Program-made: the position numbers and the translations under genes
Part shown: piece after piece, positions 34,601-42,813 of the stretch
How positions within the stretch are numbered: the stretch's first letter is position 1
How the letters are laid out: each line of letters starts with the position of its first letter
The notes under the pieces: generated by a model
Seen by the model: only the letters and a program-made list of their open reading frames with translations
The model's database searches: none
What the model was told of the DNA's origin: nothing
Origin: Diphasiastrum complanatum
Lineage: Eukaryota > Streptophyta > Lycopodiopsida > Lycopodiales > Lycopodiaceae
Direction of reading: 5' to 3'
DNA: 64,000 nt
Assembly: GCA_029204225.1 (NCBI GenBank)
Contig: CM055100.1
Location: 25,985,106-26,049,105 of the forward strand

Positions 34601-34833
34601 ACGATTGCAACCTTACTCTTCGTTTTTAAATACTTTATCAACACAAGCAGCAGTACTACATCACACTTATTCATAAAGGCCTGAAAGATTAGAACATACC
34701 TGGTATGGGAAGCAGGCTCCATATGCGTAGCTTTTCCTGCCTTACCCTTGGACAAGAGCTGGTTTTCGATGCCACCAATGGCATGTATGCGGTTGTTCTT
34801 GCATGCATCCGACGCTCTCATAGTCCCGAACAT
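20551..34833 (-). CDS. ETO1-like: ETO1/EOL-like BTB-TPR protein, substrate adaptor for a CUL3 ubiquitin ligase (5 coding exons)
   Basis: Joining 34833-34700, 34372-32642, 29150-28859, 28768-28459 and 20768-20551 gives 2685 nt, an open frame of 894 residues. The family range is about 890-950 (Arabidopsis ETO1/EOL1/EOL2). After a short N-terminus come a helical region, a BTB-like domain at about residues 187-290 (EDAVVFHIDGEQVYCNR, then FFCEKMRDACDNYL), and TPR repeats from about 375 to the end. The family signature GLLFFRQSLLLLRLNC spans exons 2 and 3. By family knowledge the BTB contacts cullin-3 and the TPR part binds type-2 ACC synthases, promoting their degradation and limiting ACC/ethylene synthesis in the cytosol. 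No stop or frameshift is seen. It is the only evidently intact gene in the window. The ETO1 versus EOL paralogue assignment is not resolved. Confidence 0.9.
21395..21505. repeat. GC-rich multi-hairpin block
   Basis: In a background of AT-rich intron, this ~110-bp block consists of G5-7 and C5-7 runs forming short inverted repeats, such as GGGGGGGCGTTGCCCCCC and GGGCGGCTACCGCCC. It could fold strongly in RNA or DNA. Confidence 0.8.
21647..21742. repeat. A-tract followed by an inverted repeat
   Basis: An A24-like run (21647-21670) is followed by TCTGGGAGGAGA ... TCTCCTCCCAGA arms enclosing AAACGC-containing sub-hairpins (21676-21735). It looks like the end of a small transposon or retroposon. 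Confidence 0.7.
21755..22310 (+). repeat. Outer inverted-repeat arm, left
   Basis: The reverse complement matches 24837-25413 imperfectly over about 550 bp, including a TTTGAACTAACAAATTACA end and an acidic-coding segment. The plus strand reads TRADAAHRRRARKGMSSRAH, then Ser/Glu-rich sequence, suggesting a fragment of a transposon protein that I cannot name. Confidence 0.8.
22354..22897. repeat. Fold-back (hairpin) element, ~240-bp arms
   Basis: The ends GACATGTACTATTCAT (22354-22369) and ATGAATAGTACATGTC (22882-22897) are perfect inverted repeats. Inward, the arms stay complementary with modest divergence (for example CATTTTATGCATTTTGAG against the ACAATGCATAAAATG region). The centre near 22593-22612 is a ~20-nt loop. 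No coding capacity. It could be a MITE-like or fold-back transposon or a hairpin small-RNA source. Confidence 0.8.
22898..23808 (+). repeat. LTR of a Copia-type element with repeated 3' end
   Basis: It contains a TATA-like CTTATAAATAG (near 23156) and ends CAACA at 23808 directly before a primer site. A near copy of the LTR end plus a damaged primer site (CAACA at 23701-23705, then TAGTATCAGAGC) lies 103 bp upstream, so the terminus is duplicated. The left boundary is uncertain because it abuts the fold-back element. Positions 23451-23808 are repeated at 24477-24836. Confidence 0.6.
23810..23821 (+). promoter_or_regulatory. Primer binding site, tRNA-iMet type
   Basis: TGGTATCAGAGC lies one base after the CAACA LTR end. 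It confirms the orientation of this LTR fragment. Confidence 0.8.
23845..24379 (-). repeat. Inverted copy of the LTR's 5' part
   Basis: The reverse complement matches 22905-23433 over about 530 bp with few changes, including the TATA-like segment (now TATTTATAAG near 24120). It lies inside the short internal region between two directly repeated LTR 3' parts. Confidence 0.85.
24477..24836 (+). repeat. Second, 5'-truncated LTR copy
   Basis: It is a direct repeat of 23451-23808, including the doubled CAACA ends (24729-24733 and 24832-24836, again 103 bp apart). It ends at the junction with the right outer inverted-repeat arm. Confidence 0.8.
24837..25413 (-). repeat. Outer inverted-repeat arm, right
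   Basis: Inverted counterpart of 21755-22310. On the minus strand it reads TRADAACRRAREGTSSLAHD followed by an acidic Ser/Glu stretch, better preserved than the left arm. Confidence 0.8.
25414..26460. other. Intronic sequence without recognised gene; GTTAC-rich array at 26160-26258
   Basis: Short minus-strand frames near 25500-25620 look protein-like but are isolated. At 26160-26258 GTTAC/GTAAC-type words recur, ending in three tandem ACAAGTTAC units. Otherwise I see nothing. Confidence 0.4.
26462..26495 (+). repeat. G-tract (33 of 34 bases G)
   Basis: Positions 26462-26495 are all G except one A at 26469. On the sense strand of the ETO1-like transcript this is a C-tract. Confidence 0.95.
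26700..27880 (+). pseudogene. LINE-type non-LTR retrotransposon relic, antisense to the host gene
   Basis: At 27530-27600 the plus strand encodes AYCFVDFRKAFDSVS, the first conserved block of a LINE reverse transcriptase, then a stop and HILIQRRRDLG. Around 27715-27870, in shifting frames, come LTLFNLYIDE and ILLYDDDVALLSSSGEGL (the YADD box, here YDDD). Further upstream (about 26720-26870) LSDDDLTYIQVVERKKVFQEAK-like sequence may be the N-terminal ORF region, with parts of the endonuclease region lost between. Many stops and deletions make it a relic. Confidence 0.6.
28459..28768 (-). CDS. ETO1-like: ETO1-like coding exon 4 with GC donor
   Basis: This 310-nt exon encodes ALNNLGSVYVDCEKF through DPLRTYPYRYRAA, TPR repeats conserved in the family. 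It ends GCAGCAG|GCAAGT: a GC donor with otherwise perfect consensus. Only this junction, joined to the acceptor at 20768, keeps the frame and restores the Val codon (G|TT). Read-through adds eight codons after the split codon, then a stop. Confidence 0.9.
28859..29150 (-). CDS. ETO1-like: ETO1-like coding exon 3
   Basis: This 292-nt exon encodes LNCPKAAMRSLRLAREH through EALKCPSDGLRKGQ, near-invariant ETO1-family TPR sequence. The acceptor is TTACAG|G and the donor CAG|GTATTT. The following intron is only 90 bp (28769-28858). Confidence 0.92.
29751..30090. repeat. 173-bp direct tandem duplication
   Basis: Copy 1 (29751-29923) and copy 2 (29924-30090) share almost every base, starting AATATTTGAAATATAAG, so this is a recent event. 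Confidence 0.9.
30350..30412. repeat. 21-bp minisatellite, three units
   Basis: CTTTGTATTCTTATGTAATG(C) occurs twice exactly and once with three changes. Confidence 0.9.
31583..31654. repeat. CT microsatellite (~72 bp)
   Basis: Uninterrupted dinucleotide run inside intron 2. Confidence 0.97.
31748..31857. repeat. Cluster of ACGGTTC/GAACCGT words with a 20-bp perfect palindrome
   Basis: Four ACGGTTC and four GAACCGT heptamers fall within 110 bp. They include CCACGGTTCATGAACCGTGG (31792-31811, perfect palindrome) and ACGGTTC-TTG-GAACCGT (31748-31764). Confidence 0.9.
32642..34372 (-). CDS. ETO1-like: ETO1-like coding exon 2 (BTB and first TPRs)
   Basis: This 1731-nt exon covers residues 45-622. 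It starts (after the split Ser codon) with SCVAKLVDPPIKPL and carries the whole BTB-like domain and the first TPR block. It ends in GLLFFRQSLLLLR at donor CG|GTAAAAG. If the intron were retained, translation would stop at the TAA inside the donor. Confidence 0.92.
34700..34833 (-). CDS. ETO1-like: ETO1-like coding exon 1 (start codon)
   Basis: It encodes MFGTMRASDACKNNRIHAIG and ends after a split codon AG|T. An in-frame TAA lies 9 nt upstream of the ATG, so the start cannot be further 5' in this exon. The segment TMRASDACKNNRIHAI aligns in position with the TMR...CK...V/IxAL start of known ETO1 proteins. The donor reads CCAG|GTATGT. The following 327-bp intron ends GTTGCAG. Confidence 0.8.
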
Positions 34834-36120
34834 TCTATGTTACCATGACGCAAATCTAATGAAGCTAAAGAGAAGGCCAAATGATCTGTAATCACTCATA
34901 AGCCTAACCGACTGACCAATATTAGGGTAAGCTTTTCAGAAAAGAAGAGTGACTGGACAATGATTCTTTCAAGAAATCCCAAGAAAGAAATTCTGTGTAC
35001 ATATTCTTTGATGTTGTAGCAAAATCGACAATCCCGGCCAATTTATTGAGTATTACTCAGAAATTTATCTCTTCACAGAAAAAGATGAGGTATAATAGAT
35101 ATATCTGGAAAGGTTGGAGACAATTGCATAACTCTCAATTCGTTAAGTTATAATCTACAAATCCTCGGAAATGGCCAGTGTTGGCCAAACATTGCAAAAA
35201 TGTCAAGCGGATTGAATATGAAGATCCAACGGAAGCAGAAGGCCCTAAGATACTGCATCTGTGACAATTTTCAGAAAACCCCAGTCCATTGCCATAAATT
35301 GAAATGTTGAGGCAATCTTGAGCAGCCTCGTGAAAAAGCCCACCATGTCGCATAAACTGTTCCAGATAAGGTAAAGCAGGTGCTTCTCACTGTCAACGGT
35401 GTAGTTTTCGATTAGCTCCCGGATCACAAATGAAAAAGCCTCGGACTAAGAAACCTACAGACGCATTAGACAAATCGCCGCATACCTAAAACGATATTCT
35501 CAAATTTAGAAAAATGGCGCGATCTACATATCGGAAAAGTCGATTCACCACGCTCGGTCTTCCCAACAACCAACGACGTTCTGCAAACGTGCTGCGATCT
35601 AGACATCGCCAAAGGACATCCCGTCTAGTTCCTTGTTGCACACAGCCAACCACATCCTGCAAGCGCGCTGCGCAAGGAAAAGCAAGCAAGAACAACGCAT
35701 TCGCTCCAGACTGAAGGGAAAAAGTTCATGTACATGGTGTAAAGATCTTGTACTTGCCTGCAGAAAAGCGCCAAAATAGCTGAAAAATCAGCAGAGCAGG
35801 AGCAAAACACAACTGCTGTGAGACTAGATGCTGCCGAGGCTCGAAATGAGGATCATTCCACCATCTGCCAAGCTCTTCTGAGACGATCAAATCCTCCTCC
35901 GCTACGATCCAGAGCAGCACAAGCAGAGCAGACGCAAGAACAAGAAGGAAAAAGCAAAAGCAAAAAAGCCAAAGCAAAATGCAAAGTAGAAGCAAAAAAG
36001 AAGAGAGAGCTCTCTTTTTTCGCCCTGAACCGTTGGATCTCATCGTACGGTCTTGTAAGATCCACGCGTAAGCAATAGACGGCCATCTCTGTCGACGATC
36101 AGATCCAACGGTCCAAAGGG
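34834..36120 (-). promoter_or_regulatory. Upstream region / probable 5' UTR and promoter of the ETO1-like gene
   Basis: This is the region 5' of the start codon, less AT-rich than its surroundings. On the minus strand a pyrimidine-rich CTCTCTTCTTTTTTGC block (near 36000) resembles a plant transcription-start Y-patch, and a possible acceptor (ATTACAG) lies at 34886, 52 nt before the ATG. A candidate donor CAG|GCAAGT at 35757 would give an 872-bp 5' UTR intron. These sites are predictions from consensus only. The 231-codon minus frame over 35726-36421 has no family resemblance. Confidence 0.45.
36029..36112. promoter_or_regulatory. 18-bp inverted repeat with AACGG cores near the putative start site
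   Basis: ACCGTTGGATCTCATCGT (36029-36046) and ACGATCAGATCCAACGGT (36095-36112) are inverted repeats with one mismatch around a 48-nt spacer. CCGTTGGATC words are common near plant promoters and contain a MYB-type AACGG core. Confidence 0.5.
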
Positions 36121-36208
36121 AATGGTTGCCATTGCTCGAGGATATTTGCCTTGTACAATGTAATTTATCTTCCGACCCTTTCTCAAAGGAGCTCCATATA
36201 TTTTCCAA

Positions 36209-36223
36209 GGGGGGGGGGGGGGG
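36209..36223 (+). repeat. G15 tract upstream of the gene
   Basis: Fifteen consecutive G residues followed by CCC, about 100 bp 5' of the inverted repeat. Confidence 0.95.
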
Positions 36224-37849
36224 CCCAAACATCCTTTTGAGGCCTGGCTTTTTGATTCTTTTTATCCATGTCCAAAAGGGTATGAAGCTGGTACAACTTA
36301 CAAAATGAGCTAGGATTTTGGAGCCCTTATATGCATAGAGTTCGTCACATGGGTGAGATAGACTAAGAATTTTGAGCACATGTACACACATGGCATATGC
36401 TTCCGGTACAACATGTGCCATTCATGTGTCCTTTCCTGTGATGAGGTATGGAGCCACTTAAAATAAAAAAAGAGTTATTCTCAATGTCAACTGCAAAGAC
36501 ACCAACGTAGTGGTTATAAGATGATATGATGGATATCTTTGAAGTGAACAAAATAGAGAAATGATCTCCAATACAATACAAACTCCACACCATTTGTAAG
36601 ATACCAACGGTTCTCATTTCAACTCTTTTTAGCTTCGATGTGATAGCAGTAAGCTATTGTGTTGATTCTCTCAAAGCTGGTGTGTCTTTTTTAGGTGAGT
36701 TTGCGTTGAAGATGTGATATTTTTAATTCGTTCAAATTGCAATACTTTTTTTGGTTTAATTTTCCAACATGCAAGACAAAACTACTTTCGATCTTCAAAT
36801 AAACTTGTTTTGTTGTGTCAATGGATGACTAAGAACTCGTGCTATGGGCAATGCCTACCATGAATATCCAATGTCATAGTTTGAAGGAATTTTGAGAGGA
36901 CAACAACATTGTGCAATGCAGCTTATCTATGAATGAAGTAATTAGATTTCAAATTTATTTTTTGATCATAACTTTGGTTGCAAATATATCAGTAACATGT
37001 ATAAGTATGCAAATGGATTGATTTTAGCAACCTTGAAGAATAGACGAAAGTCATGCACAAGTTCCAGCATGACTAGACATAGCATATGTGTGCATATACA
37101 TATATGTGCGTATATATGTGTGTGTGTATATAATAGATTCAAAAAGAAAATTTTGCATCTATGTCTGCATGTATGTGGAGATTGGACCATATCTTTGACC
37201 TCAAGGACAAGACACTGATTTCTAACTAGACCACTTATTGGAGTACATAGATGGATGAATTTACATGGGCCTCATCACATTTTATTACGACTTAATATTC
37301 AATACTTTATATGTTGCTATTTATTTAGTTTGTTGTGGCCCCATATTTCTTGTTAGGTGTGTCACGATAGCATCAAATTATTGGGATGATTTGCTCAAAG
37401 CTCAGTTGTCACCCTTAGAAGACTTTGAGCATTAAAAAACTTTCTATTTAGTTTTTATTATTTTAAGTTGCAATCATTGTTTTTTTCATTTTTTAACTAT
37501 TGGAATGTGTTTAGAATCCATGACTAAGCTTATTGTGATATTCCGAGTCACCTTGTTTTTCTCGCTTTAAATGTCTTTAGCAATAATATTTAAAGCCTAA
37601 ATTCAATGAAAGAATATTGTGACAACCAACTTCATGAATCTTAAAATGGCAACAACATAACAAGAGGGCTCTCAAAACTAGGAGAGAATGGTGTAATTAT
37701 GATGTGTTGTGAGCGTTTGAGGGCTTAAAACATCCTTGAGAGGCTGGATTTACTACCTAATTGATGGCTAGTTTAGTGGCTAAATTTAATTAGATAGTCA
37801 TGAAACTTTCAAGCATGTTGTTATTCCCTAGAGTGAGGCTTGTAGGGTC
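36224..37849. other. AT-rich intergenic sequence
   Basis: No gene or element recognised. A degenerate TATATG/TGTG microsatellite lies at about 37086-37133. Confidence 0.5.
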
Positions 37850-38993
37850 TTGAATTGTTGTTTGAGCAATGAATTTTCATTCTCAAATTGATTCGACTAG
37901 TCCTAAATTGCCTCTAGCGCCTCTAGAGTGGCATCAAGTCTACCTTGGGCTTCTTCTAGGGATGTGTCATTTTTTGTTAGTTCAGTTTGAGCTTCTTCAA
38001 GCTCCTTGGTCTTTTGGGACAACTTTGATTTAGTTGCTTGCAGCTCCTCATCCTTCTAAAGTAGGTCAGCTTGTATAGTGTCGTATTTGCTCCCCAGCTT
38101 CCACAAAACCTTTTTCAGATTTACAAAATGTTGGATGGATGTCTGGGTGTCTGCTAGCAACGTCCCGAAGGTCTTCAAATATAGCCCTTCATCAAGGATT
38201 GCCAGCTCGATATCATCATCCTCTTCTTGCTGGATATCATGAATTTTCTGATCTTCATGTGTTGGCTCTAGCTGGATATGGACTTGCATTTGTTCTTGGT
38301 CAGCAGCAACTTTTGTATCTTCTTCAGCCTCTTCCTCTGATTCTTGAACTTTTCGTTGCTGGAGAGTGGCTTATACTGTGACGAAGGAGAGGATATCCTC
38401 ACTGAACTCGCATTCTATTGTGTTGAAGATGATGATGCAAGCTCAGTAGAGGTCGCCTTTGATGTTCGCATCTGAGAGTCGCCCTCGATGAAAGGAGGTG
38501 GCAGCACTGGTGCAATCCTAATGTCCTCCCGCACTGATAAGATTCTGGCATGCATGCATAATATACCAAACTGCAGTCCTAGCTTGGAAAATTGCTTATC
38601 TTTGATTAATTTACAAAATTGCTTAAAAGAAATATGTCCGAAGGCAATGTGCTCTCCATTCATAGCTCTGAGCAGGTATCCCATATTTTTATTGGAAATT
38701 GTAAACTCTTGCTCTGGTAAAAAGATTAAAACAAGAGCAAAACAGACGAAGCTTTTGAGATTGGGGTCTCTGATATAAGAGAGTTTAGATCCCCTCTTCT
38801 CAAGATATGCTTCCTCTTGGAAGACTCCGCTTCGGGTGATGTAATCAGGCTTGGTAACATGGATAGTGAAGCGTAGTGCCACATGACAGTAGAATCCCTC
38901 TGTGATAATCATACGGACAACGGTGCAAATGTGTCCATCCTCTGTTTCGTTTAAATTGTGAATGAGCTCATGATATAATTCTGATAGAATCAC
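37850..38993 (-). pseudogene. Unknown ORF with N-terminal domain and acidic/coiled-coil tail, downstream of Gypsy pol
   Basis: A 192-codon open frame (38993-38415) starts MILSELYHELIHNLNETEDG, with a hydrophobic stretch SFVCFALVLIFLPEQEF, and ends in a Ser/Thr-rich tail. After a frameshift the minus strand continues with an acidic segment (EESEEEAEEDTK-like, then IQQEEDDDIELAILDEGLYL). A heptad-like Lys/Glu/Gln/Leu region follows (DEELQATKSKLSQKTKELEE and beyond, to about 37850), broken by a few stops. I do not recognise the family. Some plant Gypsy elements carry extra ORFs near pol, and it shares orientation with the pol relic at 39760-41940. It could instead be a fragment of an unrelated host gene. 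Confidence 0.4.
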
Positions 38994-39379
38994 TGATGGA
39001 TCGAACTGAAGGAATCCTTAAATTCTAGCTTGGATGGCCAAAGGTTGCAAAACCGATAAGACTGTTTTTAGATGGGCTTTGAAGACGATGGCCATGATAA
39101 TGATAGCATACAAAAACAATGCTGATAGTCATGAGCGTGTTGGATCATAAAAAACAGGAGGTTAACGATCGCAAACAAAACAGAGAAAGTGAGAATGAAC
39201 GAAAAAATAGAAGTGTTTGAAGAGTTCGACATATTAATGATATATTGGCGGATTAGACCAGTTTTTAATAAAAATTGTTCTCCTAATATTGAAAGTATAG
39301 TCCTTAAAAAATAAGGTCTAAAAGTATTAAATGTAAATAACTTCTTCGGTAAAATGAACTGGCCGAATATCATAAAACC

Positions 39380-39742
39380 AAGTGTCGCAATTTTTGCTTA
39401 ACAAAAATGGTAAGTATACTTACATAACAAATTTTAAAATAGTGTCACATTTTTTGCTAAACATTATGGGAATTGTACGTGGAGTGAAGGTGTCGGCATT
39501 TTTGGAAAAATAAAAACTGCAAGTGGATGTGGAAAGTGAACTAAAAACGTACTAGCAATAGTGTTGGGTTTTTCACAAAACAACTTATGGCGAAAACACT
39601 AGTTTGGTGTCGCATTTTTCTGAAATAATGCATGGTGAAACAACAAGCGATGTGTCGCATTTTTTGGCATAAGTAAAAGGGTGAACTTTGCAAATATATG
39701 GAAATCAATGACTGTCGCATTATCAATGACTGTCGCATTATT
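39380..39742. repeat. Degenerate repeats of a GTGTCGCATTTTT-like word
   Basis: About eight copies recur at irregular 16-70 bp spacing (near 39382, 39441, 39490, 39559, 39611, 39651, 39711 and 39727). Most are followed by a GC.AAAC-like or AAAAT word. Best units: GTGTCGCATTTTTCTG and GTGTCGCATTTTTTGG. Confidence 0.65.
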
Positions 39743-39759
39743 CGCAAAAGTCGCAAAAC

Positions 39760-41940
39760 TACTCTTGCTATTTCTGTTCAGATATCAGTCATAGTATCGC
39801 TTCACTCTTGGTCCATTTACTCGGTTATCAAGTAAATGTCCTTCGAGATCTGCTAACTATAACAATCCATTATTAAAGACTTCAACCTGTATTCGTCACT
39901 TTGTTCAGAATTTTGCACAAGATTCCGTTAGCTCGCTCAGTAAATCCATTTGTTTTCGGATTATATAGAGTGGTTTGACAATGTGTGATGGAAAAATATG
40001 ATAACATAGCTTCGATGGTTTGATTAAGAAAGTGGGTTCTCTGTCACTTACAAGTTCTACGAGTGATGATGTTTTGAAGCAAAAACTTTGCCACAGTTTT
40101 GGCATCGTTTTTAACTATAGCTTTGGCCTCTACGTAGACATCTTGGTAGCATACTCCGTTGCAACGAGAATGTAACGAGATGGGTTTTACGAGTGGTTGG
40201 CTTGATAGGTCCTATGAAATTCCCCACTTCTCAAACAGTGCTAAGGGATTGATCGGTGTAAGTGGCCAATGTGTCGCGAAGCTGGGTTTTCCCATCCTCT
40301 GACATGGATCACATTTTTGAATGAAAAGTTTAACATCTCTATAAAGTGCAGGCCACCAATACATAGCATTTAGAATTTTTTTGGCAATATTTTTAAGCAC
40401 ATAATGCCCCCCCCCCTCTCCCCCCGAATCTTGTTCATGTAGCGCACTTATTATGGTGGTGGTCTCCGTGAGTTCCAAACAGCGGCGAAGGTTATCATCA
40501 ACTCCTAACTTATATAGTATCTTATCTATAATCGTGTAGGGTCCTACTTTTGCAAGATAAACAGTCCTCTGCTGTTTATTGAAATGATTAGGATAAATTT
40601 GATCCTGTAAGAAATTAATAATATCTTCATAAATGGATGATTCCGCTTGAATGTGCATTACGTGTTCATCTACGAATTCATCTAATATTGGCTCAAATTG
40701 TTCTTTAGTTTTAAGCCGTGATATGTAGTCAGCATTTTGGTGGTCCTTCCCCCTTCTTAGCTCTATTTGATAATCGAACTCATCTAATAATAGAACCCAT
40801 CTAGCTATCCTTCCCGAAAGGTCAGGTTTATTTACTAGATGCTTCAATGCATAATGGTCTACATGAAAAACAAAATGGTAATCTAATAGATAATGCCTAA
40901 TTTTTTTTACTGAATAGATCATGCCTAATGCCTCCCACTCTATAGCGGCATGATTTTTTTCGGATGCTGCTAGTTGTCTACCAGCATAATAGATTGGATA
41001 ATCATTTTTTTTATCACCCTTTTGGCTAAGCACTACACCAATTGCAAATGATGAAGTGTTTACATATACGTGAAATTTCTTAGTCCAATCTGGAGGTCTA
41101 ACTCCAGTTGTGTCTGCTAAGGATTGCTTTAATTTTTCGAAAGTGTCCTGGTGATCTTGTGACTAGTGATACTCAACAGATTTCTTTAATAATCATGTTA
41201 AGAGAGTTACTACTATAGCATACTCTTTTATTATCCTACAATAGTATCTTACGTGGCCTAAAATTCCCCTAAGCTCGCGTAGATTGGTTGGTTCATTCAA
41301 TTCTAAAATCATTTTAACTTTTTCAATATCGGCTTGAATGCCATCTTTCAAAATTCTATGGCCTAACAAAATGCCTTCCCTCATGCCAAAATAGCATTTG
41401 GTCATATGCAATTTAAGAGATGTCTCTTGACATCATCTTAAAGACTTTTCTAATGCATCTAAATGGTCTCTAGTGGATGAATAAACACAGAAGTCATCCA
41501 TAAAGATTTCTAAGAATTTCCTTAGAAATTTTTGAAAGATGTTCATCATCATGGATGTAGCAGGCACATTACATAGACCGAAGGGCATATGCGTATAAGC
41601 ATACGTCCCCCAATCAGTTGTAAATGTTGTTTTTGATCTATCTTCTTCCTTAATGAAGACTTGATTATAACCGGAAAAACCATCTAAAAAATTGTATCTT
41701 TCGTGTCGAGCTACTTGGTCTAGGATCATGTCTGTATATGGTAATAGATGATAGTCTTTTGCTATGGAAGCATTTAACTTTCTAAAATATTGACATACTC
41801 TTATTTAACATGTCTTCTTTTTGGGAACTATCACTATAGGTGATACCCATTCACTACTTGGAACATGATATATGATACCCACTTTTATGCATTTATCTAA
41901 TTCATCTTTTACTAATAATGAATACTTTGGATTTAATCTG
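39760..41940 (-). pseudogene. Ty3/Gypsy pol relic: RT, RNase H, integrase
   Basis: From 41940 leftwards: an RT start (SLLVKDELDKCIKVGIIY-like, then WVSPIVIVPKK), NFLDGFSGYNQVFIKEEDRS, MPFGLCNVPATSMMM and the catalytic box FMDDF (about 41490-41504). LGHRILKDGIQADIEKV, RELRGILGHVRYYCRIIKEY and RNase H follow (YVNTSSFAIGVVLSQ, where the usual first Asp is Asn). A 273-codon frame (41033-40212) then reaches the integrase zinc domain (HYVLKNIAKKI, MYWWPALYRDV, CDPCQRMGK). The integrase core beyond 40212 is heavily decayed. The 5' end is truncated at about 41940. A C8/C-rich run at 40407-40426 encodes extra Gly (GGEGGG). Confidence 0.88.
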
Positions 41941-42645
41941 TATTGTCTTTATAGTAATGAATCTCAAACTCGAAACATTTCTATTCTCGTTCAATTTTGA
42001 AAGATTCGCAAATAGATTTCTCATGGTGACTCGAGATATTCGCGAAAGACTTGTGAAATATTCTGTTTTTTGTTCCTGTCGTGAATATGTCCTCTGTCAC
42101 GAACAATTCACGAAATACAAAGCTGTGACAAAGAGACAAACAGTTGTGAAATATTCACGAACAGAAATTATTCGAGCCTGAAAACAGAGCGTCTATTTGA
42201 ATATCAAGCGTCTTAAATTGTTAGATCTACTGTTACAGAATTAAAAGGCCAAAAGAACTTATAAAAGGTCAAAAGACCTGTCCTTTAGCAATATAAATAC
42301 ATGTGCACTAATCGTTGTCACTACCCTCTCATACTGAAGAGACTCTCAGACTCATTCAATTAGAGACACAACAACGAGATAAGACAACAAGAGATATATA
42401 TTGGTAGTTCAAATTCAGATTTATAAAAATTTGTTTTTGATCAATAGTTTTTGTTTGTCTAAAATTGTTTTAAGTTGTCTCTTAATTCCGCATATCAATT
42501 TTGCACACTATATTTAATCAAGGCAAAACTGTTCTATTAGTACATAGATCGGAAACAGACCCGATTGAAGACACTGATATTAGTTTGATTTATTCAAACT
42601 TTCGTCGTGTTCTCTATGGAAGAATAATTACTATTTTCTCTATAG

Positions 42646-42745
42646 TGGTATTAGAGCATATTGTGCTGATACAGTGGTATCAAAGCGAATTAGAGCTGAT
42701 ACAATGGTATCAGATCATACAGAGTCGATACAATGGTATCCCCAC
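42646..42745 (+). repeat. Tandem array of four primer-binding-site-like units
   Basis: TGGTATTAGAGC (42646), TGGTATCAAAGC (42675), TGGTATCAGATC (42705) and TGGTATCCCCAC (42734) are spaced 29, 30 and 29 bp. The last three are each preceded by GATACA, and two units contain the linker word AGAGC/AGAGTC. Confidence 0.85.
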
Positions 42746-42813
42746 ATCCCTCTCAACATTCTTCATACAACCATCAACAAGCCACTATCTGGAGGTTATT
42801 CAAAAAATAGAAG

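Noticed and set aside
35726-36421. 231-codon minus-strand frame upstream of the ETO1-like gene
   Set aside because: Crosses the G-tract (giving poly-Pro), the presumed promoter and pyrimidine-rich 5' UTR. No family resemblance and no splice link to the gene.
39380-39742. CRISPR-like array
   Set aside because: Units are short, degenerate and irregularly spaced in a plant nuclear context; no CRISPR features.
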